The notes under the pieces: generated by a model
Seen by the model: the letters and a program-made list of their open reading frames with translations, nothing else
Databases searched by the model: none
Told to the model about the DNA's origin: nothing
Program-made: the position numbers and the translations under genes
Part shown: one piece after another, positions 14,255-24,800 of the stretch
Layout of the letters: each line of letters starts with the position of its first letter
How positions within the stretch are numbered: position 1 is the stretch's first letter
Assembly (NCBI RefSeq): GCF_018991925.1
Contig: NW_024737042.1
Coordinates: 18,060,635 to 18,124,634 of the forward strand
Length of the DNA: 64,000 nt
Direction: 5' to 3'
Origin: Homarus americanus
Lineage: Eukaryota > Arthropoda > Malacostraca > Decapoda > Nephropidae

Positions 14255-15139
14255 ATGGCCAGTGCTATATGCGGTCTTCGGTATGAGAGTTTGTTGACCA
14301 AACTGGAGTGGTCCATTGAAGAATTGGCGAGGGCCAAGTTAGAAATTGAGAGGGCCACGTTGGAGAACCTGAAATTAAGGAAAGAGCTGGCGAAGTTAAA
14401 CGGAGAGGCTGGACGAGTAAAGCCAGTGTCTGACGAAAACTCAAGCGAGTGGAAAGTTGTGAGTAGTGGGAAGACGAAGCTGGTGGTGAAGAAGTACACC
14501 AATGATACGACAACAACGACAACAACGACAACAACAGCGAAGTGTACCAACCGGTTCAGTCCCTTGATAGACGAATTGGACGTTACTACAGTCAGGGACA
14601 GGGATGACAAGGAAGGTATAAAAACTTTAATTGTTGGTGACTCACAGGTAAGGTACATGGACAGGGCCTTTTGTGGTAAAAACAAAAATAGGATGAGGGT
14701 GTGTTTGCCAGGAGCTGGGGTGGGGGATATAGTTGACAGGACGGACAATATCTTGTCTGGTAATGGGAACAAACCCATTATCTGCCTCAGTGCAGGAGGT
14801 AATGATATTGGCCGGTGTAGGAGCGAGGAGCTTCTTGATAAGTTCAAGGCAGCTATAGATCGTATTAGGACTAAGGGAGGGATCCCTATCATATGCTGTG
14901 TCCTGCCTAGAAGGAGAGTTGGCAGTGAATGGTTGTCAAGGGCTGTTGGTGTCAACGACCGTCTTGACAGATATTGCAAGTCAATATCAGTCCCATTCAT
15001 TGACAACTGGGACAACTTCTATGGCAGGAGGGACCTTTATGCTAGGGATGGGGTGCACCTGTCTAGGGATGGAGTAGCAACCCTGGCTGGGGCTCTAGAG
15101 GGGGCAGTTCAAAAGATATCGAAGTCTTTAAACTGCTAA
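14255..15139 (+). CDS. CR1-like ORF1 protein with coiled coil and SGNH-type esterase domain
   Basis: 294 codons, ATG to TAA, uninterrupted. Residues about 10-50 are rich in Leu, Glu and Lys in heptad-like order (ELARAKLEIERATLENLKL), fitting a coiled coil for ORF1 oligomerisation. A Thr run at about 85-94 forms a linker. The C-terminal half matches an SGNH hydrolase: GDS at 128-130 (nucleophile Ser130), GGND at 181-184 (Asn183), and DGVH at 265-268 (Asp265, His268). Esterase-type ORF1 proteins are known from CR1 and L2 elements, where they are thought to bind the RNA or aid its movement; the enzyme's role in transposition is unsettled. No RING or PHD finger is seen. The open frame suggests a fairly recent insertion. 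Confidence 0.85.
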   Translation: MASAICGLRYESLLTKLEWSIEELARAKLEIERATLENLKLRKELAKLNGEAGRVKPVSDENSSEWKVVSSGKTKLVVKKYTNDTTTTTTTTTTAKCTNRFSPLIDELDVTTVRDRDDKEGIKTLIVGDSQVRYMDRAFCGKNKNRMRVCLPGAGVGDIVDRTDNILSGNGNKPIICLSAGGNDIGRCRSEELLDKFKAAIDRIRTKGGIPIICCVLPRRRVGSEWLSRAVGVNDRLDRYCKSISVPFIDNWDNFYGRRDLYARDGVHLSRDGVATLAGALEGAVQKISKSLNC

Positions 15140-15147
15140 GAGAACAT

Positions 15148-16454
15148 ATGAGCACGGGGGTGGAGGAGACTGCAGTGGGAGCGGGTAAACAATGTGAAAG
15201 ACTACAGGGAAATAGTGTTAGGAATGATGACAAAACTAAATTTGACAGGGAGTTTAAAACTAAACGCGGTAAGGGGAGGACTCAGAACACGACTAAGTTA
15301 AATGTATACTACGAGAACAGTAGAAGTATGAGAAACAAAATGGATGATATTAGGGCCTTGGTATGTACCGAAAAAAACGATATAATTGCATTCACTGAAA
15401 CATGGATCAACCTAGACACACGTGAGTTACCAGTCAAATACCAAATTGCGGGTTACAAACTGTTCCATACCGATAGGCAGACCAGGAAAGGAGACGGAGT
15501 AGCAATCTATGTTAGGGATAATCTGAAGTGTGAAATAAATAAGGAAATAAAAACTGAGAGGAATTCAGAAACAATTTGGATAGAATTAAGCAACGGTCGG
15601 GAAAAATTAATCACAGGAGTAATATAAAGACCCCCAATCTTGATAGCGTCAATGAGCGACTTATCTGGGATGAAATGCGCAGGGCTTCCATGCACAACAA
15701 AGTCTGTATAGTAGGCGACTTTAACCTTGGCCACATAGATTGGACTGACCTTACGGGTAACTCAGAATCAGAGGATTTTCTCTAGACGATCCAGGACTGT
15801 TTCCAAAGTCAACATATAACCGAACCCACAAGGGGTAATAATATACTCGATTTAGTTATGTCGAACAGAGAAAACCTCATTAGCAATGTCGAGGTAGGGA
15901 ACGAACTTGCAAACAGCGATCACAAAGAAATTCGATTCCAGTTAGATTTTCAGGGCAGACGTAAGGAAAATTACACTAAAGTACCAGATTTCAGAAGGGC
16001 AAACTTTGACAGATTAAAGAGGCAGCTGAGAGAGGGGGTGTCGCGCTTGGCCGTGAACCTGACAGATGACACGGACCTGATAACGAGATCTGAGATTGCC
16101 GAGTTCCACGACAATTTAAATAGTGAGTTACTTAATGCACAAAGGCAGAACATACCATACAAAAGACTCAGATCAGACAACAATTACCCTAAATGGATAA
16201 ATAATTATTTAAAGAACATCATTGGCCAAAGGAAGGCTATAGGTAGAAGGATAAATCGTGGCGAAATTCACCTCCGGGACTATTATAGGGTATTGGCGAG
16301 TAGGGTTAAAACCGAGATAAGGAAAGCAAAGAGGAATAATGAGGTAAGGATAGCAAGGGAGGCGAAGACAAACCCCAAAGGATTCTACCAAATGTATCAA
16401 ACTAAAACACGAGAAAAGATTGGACCAATACGGTCAGACCGGCGAGCTCACTGA
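15148..16454 (+). pseudogene. CR1-like ORF2, N-terminal part: AP-type endonuclease, broken
   Basis: It begins nine bases after ORF1. The endonuclease reads LNVYYENSRSMRNKMDDI, then AFTETWI (catalytic Glu), GDGVAIYVRDNL, VCIVGDFN (catalytic Asp) and NSDHKEI (catalytic His), the normal order for apurinic-endonuclease-like LINE enzymes that nick the target for priming. Breaks: a TAA at 15625-15627 together with a one-base loss in the following C run, within what would be the YRPP motif, and an in-frame TAG at 15783-15785. The frame then stays open to 16454. A further frameshift near 16430-16440 separates it from the RT frame. Not functional as it stands. Confidence 0.85.
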
Positions 16455-18096
16455 TAACGACGGAGAAATGAGCAATAATTTGAATAAATATTTTTCAACA
16501 GTTTTCACCACCGAAAATTTAAACATGATACCCGAGGCACCGACTCTATTCAGAGATAGTGAAGAAAACAAATTAAGTGAGATAGTAGTGACTAGTAACG
16601 ATGTTAGTAAGCAAATAGACAAACTAAAGCCTAATAAGTCACCTGGTCCCGATGAGACATTTGCCAGAGTATTAAAGGAATGTAAGGAAGAGCTTAGTAT
16701 GCCCTTAGCAAAGTTGTTTAACATGTCCTTAAAAACAGGTGTAGTACCAGAATCCTGGAGGATAGCGAATGTAATACCGATTTTCAAGAAGGGGGATAGA
16801 TCACTATCCTCTAACTACCGCCCAATCAGTCTAACATCAATAGTAGGCAAATTACTGGAAGCAATCATTTCAAACTCTATTCGAAATCACCTGGAGAAGC
16901 ACAGATTGATCAATGATTCCCAGCATGGCTTCACAAGCGGACGTTCTTGCCTAACTAGTCTAGTAACATTCTTTTCATCAGTTTTCGAATCGGTGGACGA
17001 GGGGCACAATTATTATGTGGTATATCTCGACTTTAGCAAAGCCTTCGACAGAGAACCCCTCGAAAGACTAATTAGAAAGGTAAAAGCTCATGGCATCAAA
17101 GGTGACATCCTTAAATGGATTAGGGCGTGGTTACAGGACAGGAAACAGCGAGTGAGCATTAACGGCACTAAGTCCCATTGGAGCAACGTCACAAGTGGAG
17201 TTCCCCAAGGTTCAGTACTTGGACCATTATTATTTATTATATACATAAACGACATAGATATCGGCATAGACAGCAACATAAGTAAATTTGCTGATGACAC
17301 TAAAATAGGACGTGTTATCAAATCTGACGAGGACTCGACAAAACTACAGGAAGATCTAAACAAATTTTTCGAATGGTCTGAAAAATGGCAGATGAAATTC
17401 AACGTCGACAAATGTAAAGTGCTCAGTATAGGAGATGTAAACAGGGAAACCAGATACCAGATGAACAACGATGCCATAGAGAAATCCGACTGCGAGAGAG
17501 ATTTAGGAGTAATGATAAGTAGGAACCTTAAGCCAAGTAAACAATGTGTTTTTGCTCGTAACAGGGCTAATAAAGTACTTGGGTTCATACAAAGGAGTGT
17601 TAGTTACAAGACTAGCAAGGTCATCCTAAAACTGTATCTTGCTCTTGTGAGACCACACCTGGATTACGCAGTTCAGTTCTGGTCACCGTATTACAGAATG
17701 GATATAGAATCCTTGGAAAGAATTCAGGGGAGAATGACAAGACTAATCCCGGGCATTAGGAACCTTGAGTATAGAGACAGGTTAAAGCATCATAATTTGC
17801 ACTCCCTTGAGAGACGCAGAGCGAGGGGTGACCTGATAGAGGTGTATAAGTGGAAGGCAGGGCTAAACAAAGGGGACATTACAAAGGTACTCAAACTATC
17901 CAACCAGGAGCGAACTCGTAACAATGGTTTTAAATTAGACAAATTTAGATTTAGGCGTGAAATAGGTAAACACTGGTTTGGAAATAGAGTAGTGGATGAA
18001 TGGAACAAGTTACCAAATATCATCATTAACTCGAATACTCTGAATTGCTTCAAACATAGGTTGGATACTTATATGAGCAATAGGGGTTGGGTGTAA
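16420..18096 (+). pseudogene. CR1-like ORF2, reverse transcriptase part (long open frame)
   Basis: 558 open codons, but the true protein start lies upstream across a frameshift, so this is a fragment of ORF2. Visible motifs: DKLKPNKSPGPDE, NVIPIFKKGD with NYRPISLTS, LDFSKAFD at 203-210 (catalytic Asp204), GVPQGSVLGP from 260, and FADDT with the catalytic pair at 290-293 (17287-17298). The thumb and C-terminal region includes ALVRPHLDYAVQFWSPY and a conserved ending, RLDTYMSN. This order is characteristic of CR1-group reverse transcriptases. The palm reads FDREPLERL, where most relatives have FDKVPHERL, a possibly damaging change. Confidence 0.85.
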
Positions 18097-18144
18097 ACGG
18101 GACTGCCCAGTATGGGCCAATAGGCCCGCTGCCGTTTCCTCCAT

Positions 18145-18165
18145 TCTTATGTTCTTATGTTCTGA
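18145..18165 (+). other. CR1-type 3' terminal octamer repeats
   Basis: Tandem TTCTTATG units follow the conserved stretch GGGCCAATAGGCC. The reverse complement of the same tail (CATAAGAA) occurs at 44317-44333, at the 3' end of the minus-strand CR1 copy. Confidence 0.75.
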
Positions 18166-18556
18166 TACGATATCTAATATTATATTGGACGAGCTTTCTG
18201 GGGGAGGAGGAGAGAACTTTTTTTTTTTTTTTTTTTTTAATGTTGTTTGGATTAGTAAAGGAAGGAAGATGAGTAAATAGAAGAAAAAAGAAGGGGAAAC
18301 AGAAAATAGTTAGAGATAACAGGTACGTCTGGATGCGCAGTTTCAACGTTACCAGAGCATTTTCGGACCTTACAAGGCTACAGTGTATATTTATTCCTGT
18401 GGCTGACTGTACATGGAAAAGGAGAAGAGATAAAAAGATAATAACAAGAATGCATGGAGAAGATAGAAAGGGAGAAGAGAAGTAGAAGAAACATTATTAT
18501 CCTTAAGAGGCGAGCGAGGAAAGGAGATGGGAGAGAGGGATAGTGAGAGGTGGCGG
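18166..18556. other. Spacer with poly-T tract
   Basis: No gene seen. There is a T homopolymer of about 20 at 18219-18238 and purine-rich sequence to 18556. Confidence 0.6.
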
Positions 18557-18765
18557 TGTAGTGGACGTCTCCCCTACAACTGCCTAACTGCGTAGCCACG
18601 CCACCACCTGATACCGTCTTCCCTAGCAACCAAGCGTATCCGCATTCCAATGCCCGCCGTATCTTAGCAACGGAACTAGTCACCGGCTACTTCTCGGGTT
18701 TTCCCACCATGACTCATAGCCGCTGCTGGGTGTATATAAGCTCTGTCTCTCCCTTGAGATTCAGT
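18557..18765 (+). mobile_element. Truncated copy of the TGTAGTGG...CCCCTACA LTR
   Basis: The first 209 bases of the same LTR found at 44809, 54487 and 55700, starting TGTAGTGGACG and including the TATATAA box at 18733-18739. Similarity stops at about 18765, eleven bases before the assembly gap, so the rest is lost or unassembled. Confidence 0.85.
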
Positions 18766-18776
18766 ACATTCGCCAG

Positions 18777-18876
18777 NNNNNNNNNNNNNNNNNNNNNNNN
18801 NNNNNNNNNNNNNNNNNNNNNNNNNNNNNNNNNNNNNNNNNNNNNNNNNNNNNNNNNNNNNNNNNNNNNNNNNNNN
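18777..18876. other. Assembly gap of exactly 100 N
   Basis: One hundred consecutive N, a conventional placeholder for unknown size. It lies between a cut LTR and the start of a long satellite, both typical places for an assembly to break. Confidence 0.99.
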
Positions 18877-21800
18877 AGTTAATGTATTGCTCCTACTGAA
18901 GGTGGTAGAGAGTATAGCGAGGACCCTGCACTACATGACCTACTGTATAGTGGTAGAGAGATGAGAGGACCCTGCACTACATGACCTATCAGGTAGAGAG
19001 GACCCCTGCACTACATGACCTACTGTAGAGAGGACCCTGCACTACATGACCTACTGTATAGAGAGGACCCCTGCACTACATGACCTACTGTATAGAGAGG
19101 ACCCCTGCACTACATGACCTAATTGTATAGAGAGGACCCCTGCACTACATGACCTACTGTATAGAGAGGACCCCTGCACTACATGACCTACTGTATAGAG
19201 AGGACCCTGCACTACATGACCTACTGTATAGCGGTACAGAGTATAGAAAGGACCCCTGCACTACATGACCTACTGTATAGTGGTAGAGAGTATAGAGAGG
19301 ACCCCTGCACTACATGACCTACTGTATAGTGGTAGAGAGTATAGAGAGACCCCTGCACTACATGACCTACTGTATAGAGAGACCCCTGCACTACATGACC
19401 TACTGTATAGTGGTAGAGAGTATAGAGAGACCCCTGCACTACATGACCTACTGTATAGAGAGGACCCTGCACTACATGACCTACTGTATAGTGGTAGAGA
19501 GTATAGAGAGGACCCTGCACTACATGACCTACTGTATAGCGGTAGACAGTATAGCGAGGACCCTGCACTACATGACCTACTGTATAGCGTACAGTGTAGA
19601 GCGAGGACCCCTGCACTACATGACCTACTGTATTGAGGTAGAGAGTATAGAGGACCCCTGCACTACATGACCTACTGTATAGTGGTAGAGAATATAGAGA
19701 GACCCCTGCACTACATGACCTACTGTATAGTGGTAGAGTATAGAGAGGACCCCACCACATGACCTACTGTATAGAGAGGACCCTGCACTACATGACCTAC
19801 TGTAGAGAGACCCCTGCACTACATGACCTACTGTATGAGAGGACCCTGCACAATGACCATGTATAGAGAGAGGACCCTGCACTACATGACCTACTGTAGA
19901 GAGAGGACCCCTGCACTACATGACCTACAGTATAGAGAGACCCTGCACTACATGACCTACTGTATAGAGAGGACCACTGCACTACATGACCTACTGTATA
20001 GCGGTAGAGAGTATAGCGAGGACCCTGCACTACATGACCTACAGTATAGAGAGAGGACCCTGCACTACATGACCTACTGTATAGAGAGGACCACTGCACT
20101 ACATGACCTACTGTATAGTGGTAGAGAGTATAGCGAGGACCCCTGCACTACATGACCTACAGTATAGAGAGGACCCTGCACTACATGACCTACTGTATAG
20201 AGAGGGACCACTGCACTACATGACCTACTGTATAGCGGTAGAGAGTATAGAGAGACCCCTGCACGACATGACCTACTGTATAGTGGTAGGTATAAGAGAC
20301 ACCTGCACTACATGACCTACTGTATAGAGAGACCACTGCACTACATGACCTACTGTATAGCGGTAGAGAGTATAGAGAGACCTGCACTACATGACCTACT
20401 GTATAGTGGTAGAGAGTATAGCGAGACCCCTGCACCATGACCTACTGTATAGTGGTAGAGAGTATAGAGAGACCCCTGCACTACATGACCTACTGTATAG
20501 TGGTAGAGAGTATAGAGAGACCCTGCACTACATGACCTACTGTATAGAGAGGACCCACATGACCAGAGAGAGACCACTGCACTACATGACCTACTATATG
20601 GTAGAGAGTATAGAGAGACCCCTGCACTACATGACCTACTGTATAGAGAGGACCCTGCACTACATGACCTACTGTATAGAGAGACCCCTGCACACATGAC
20701 CTACTGTATAGAGAGGACCCTGCACTACATGACCTACTGTAGAGAGGACCCTGCACTACATGACCTACAGTATAGAGAGGACCCCTGACTACATGACCTA
20801 CTGTATAGAGAGGACCCCTGCACTACATGACCTACTGTATAGTGGTAGAAAGAGAGACCCCTGCACTACATGACCTACTGTACAGCGTACAGTGTATAGC
20901 GAGAACCTCTTCCCTACATGACCTACTGTATAGCGGTACAGAGTATAGGAGGACCGCTGCACTACATGACCTACTGGCGGTAGAGAGTATAGAGACCCCT
21001 GCACTACATGACCTACTGTATAGTGGTAGAGGGTATAGAGAGACCCCTGCACTACATGATCTACTGTATAGAGAGGACCCTGCACTACATGACCTACTTT
21101 ATTGAGATAGAGTATAGAGACCCCTGCACCATGACCTACTGTATAGTGGTAGAGAATATAGAGAGACCCTGCACTACATGACCTACTGTATAGTGGTAGA
21201 GAGTATAGCGAGACCCATGCACTACATGACCTACAGTATAGAGAGGGACCCCTGCACTACATGACCTACTGTATAGTGGTAGAGAGTATAGAGAGGACCC
21301 TGCACTACATGACCTACAAAGCGGTAGAGAGTATAGAGAGGACCCCTGCACTACATGACCTACTGTATAGTGGTAGAGTATAGAGAGGACCCCTGCACTA
21401 CATGACCTACTGTATAGCGGTAGAGAGTAAGAGGACCCTGCACTACGACCTGCTGTAGTGGTAGAGAGTATAGAGAGACCACTGCACTACATGACCTACT
21501 GTATAGTGGTAGAGAGTATAGAGAGGACCACTGCACTACATGACCTACTGTATAGTGGTAGGAGAGTATAGAGAGGACCCCAATTACATGACCTACTGTA
21601 TAGTGGTAGAGAGTATAGAGAGGACCCTGCACTACATGACCTACTGTATAGCGTAGAGAGTATAGAGACCCCTGCACTACATGACCTACTGTATAGTGGT
21701 AGAGAGTATAGAGAGACCCCTGCACTACATGACCTACTGTATAGTGGTAGAGAGGGTATAGAGAGGACCCTGCACTACATGACCTACTGTATAGTGTAGA

Positions 21801-24800
21801 GAGTATAGAGAGGACCCCTGCACTACATGACCTACTGTATAGTGGTAGAGTATAGAGAGGACCCCTGCACTACATGACCTACTGTATAGTGGTAGAGGTA
21901 TAGAGAGGACCCTTGCACTACATGACCTACTGTATAGTGGTAGAGGTATAGAGAGGACCCCTGCACTACATGACCTACTGTATAGTGGTAGAGAGTATAG
22001 AGAGGACCCCTGCACTACATGACCTACTGTATAGTGGTAGAGGGTATAGAGAGGACCCCTGCACTACATGACCTACTGTATAGAGAGGACCCTGCACTAC
22101 ATGACCTACTATAGTGGTAGAGAGTATAGAGGACCCTGCACTACATGACCTACTGTATAGTGGTAGAGAGTAGAGAGGACCCTGCACTACGATCTACTGT
22201 ATAGAGAGGACCCCTGCACTACATGACCTACTGTATAGTGGTAGAGAGTATAGGAGGACCCCTGCACTACATGACCTACTGTATAGTGGTAGAGAGTATA
22301 GAGGAGACCCTGCACTACATGACCTACTGTATAGTGGTAGAGTGAGAGGACCCTGCACTACATGACCTACTGTATAGTGGTAGAGAGTATAGAGAGGACC
22401 CCCACTACATGACCTACTGTATAGAGAGGACCGCTGCACTACATGACCTACTGTATAATGGTAGAGAGTATAGAGAGGACCCCTGCACTACATGACCTAC
22501 TGTATAGAGAGAGAGGACCGCTGCACTACATGACCTACTGTATAGTGGTAGAGTATAGAGAGGACCCCTGCACTACATGACCTACAGTATAGAGAGAGGA
22601 CCCTGCACTACATGACCTACTGTATAGAGAGGACCGCTGCACTACATGACCTACTGTATAGAGAGGACCCCGCACTACATGACCTACTGTATAGCGGTAG
22701 AGAGTAGAGAGGACCCCTGCACTACATGACCTACTGTATAGTGGTAGAGAGTATAGAGAGGACCCTGCACTACATGACCTACTGTATAGTGGTAGAGAGT
22801 ATAGAGAGGACCCTGCACTACATGACCTACTGTATAGTGGTAGAGAGTATAGAGAGGACCCTGCACTACATGACCTACTGTATAGTGTAGAGAGTATAGA
22901 GAGGACCCCTGCACTACATGACCTACTGTATAGGTAGAGAGTATAGAGAGGACCCCTGCACTACATGACCTACTGTATAGTGGTAGAGAGTATAGAGAGG
23001 ACCCCTGCACTACATGACCTACTGTATAGCGGGAGAGAATAGCGAGGACCCCTGCACTACATGACCTACTGTATAGTGGTAGAGAGTATAGAGAGGACCC
23101 TGCACTACATGACCTACTGTATAGTGGTAGAGAGTATAGAGGACCCCTGCACTACATGACCTACTGTATAGCGGGAGAGAATAGAGGACCCCACCTACAT
23201 GACCTACTGTATAGTGGTAAAGAGTATAGAGAGGACCCTGCACTACATGACCTACTGTATAGTGGTAGAGAGTATAGAGAGGACCCCTGCACTACATGAC
23301 CTACTGTATAGTGGTAGAGAGTATAGAGAGGACCCCTGCACTACATGACCTACTGTATAGCGGTACAGAGTATAGCGAGGACCCCTGCACTACATGACTA
23401 CTGTATAGTGGTAGAGAGTATAGAGAGACCCCTGCACTACATGACCTACTGTATAGAGAGGACCCTGCACTACATGACCTACTGTATAGTGGTAGAGAGT
23501 ATAAAGAGACCCTGCACTACATGACCTACTGTATAGCGGTACAGTATAGAAGGGACCCTGCACTACATGTCCCACTGTATAGCGGTACAGAGTATAACGA
23601 GGACCCCTGCACTACATGACCTACTGTATAGTGGTAGAGAGTATAGGAGGACCCCTGCACTACATGACCTACTGTATAGCGGTAGAGAGAAGGAGGACCC
23701 TGCACTACATGACCTACTGTATAGTGGTAGAGAGTATAGAGAATGCCTGCACTACATGACCTACTGTATAGCGGTACAGAGTATAGAGGACCCCTGCACT
23801 ACATGAATTGCTGATAGCGGTAGAGAGAAGCGAGGACCCTGCACTACATGACATACTGTATAGCGGTAGAGTATAGGAGGACCTCTGCACTACATGACCT
23901 ACTGTATAGCGGTAGAGTATAGCGTGGACCCCTGCACTACATGACCTACTGTTTAGCGGCAGAGTATATAGAGAGGACCCCTGCACTAAATGTCCTACTG
24001 TATAGCGGGTACAGTACAGGAGGACCCCTGCACTACATGACCTACTGTATAGCGGTAGAGTATAAGGAGGACCCCTGCACTACATGACCTACTGTACAGC
24101 GGTACAGTGTATAGCAAGAACCTCTTCCCTACATGACCTACTGTATAGCGGTACAGAGTATAGGAGACCGCTGCACTACAGACCTACTGTATAGTGGTAG
24201 ATAGTATAGGGGACCCCTGCACTACATGACCTACTGTATAGTGGTAGAGAGTATAGCGAGACCCCTGCACTACATGACCTACTGTATAGTGGTAGAGAGT
24301 ATAGAGAGGATCCCTGCACTACATGACCTACTGTATAGAGAGGGACCCCTGCACTACATGACCTACTGTATAGAGAGGACCCCTGCACTACATGACCTAC
24401 TGTAGAGAGAGGACCCCTGCACTACATGACCTACTGTATAGTGGTAGAGAGTATAGAGAGGACCCTGCACTACATGATCTACTGTATAGAGAGGACCCCT
24501 GCACTACATGACCTACTGTATAGTGGTAGAGAGTATAGCGAGGCCCCTGCACTACATGACCTACTGTATAGTGGTAGAGAGTATAGAGAGGACCCTGCAC
24601 TACATGACCTACTGTATAGAGAGGACCCTGCACTACATGACCTACTGTATAGTGGTAGAGAGTATGAGGACCCCTGCACTACATGACCTACTGTATAGTG
24701 GTAGAGAGTATAGAGAGGACCCCTGCACTACATGACCTACTGTATAGTGAGAGTATAGAGAGGACCCCTGCACTACATGACCTACTGTATAGTGGTAGAG

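Larger units (their letters stand above)
13880..18165 (+). mobile_element. CR1-like non-LTR retrotransposon, nearly full length
   Basis: The two-ORF layout of the CR1/L2 group is present. An ORF1 with a coiled coil and SGNH esterase domain (14255-15139) is followed nine bases later by an ORF2 with an AP-type endonuclease (15148 to about 15960) and a reverse transcriptase (open from 16420 to 18096). The 3' end carries the octamer-like tail TTCTTATG repeated at about 18145-18163; short tandem octamers instead of poly(A) are a known mark of CR1 3' ends. ORF1 is open, but ORF2 is broken by at least two stops and two frameshifts, so the copy is not autonomous. The 5' start is uncertain; 13880-14254 is taken as 5' UTR only because it is contiguous. 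Confidence 0.85.

Noticed and set aside
14161..15015. 284-codon minus-strand frame
   Set aside because: It is antisense to the well-supported CR1-like ORF1 with its catalytic motifs, and has no motif of its own.
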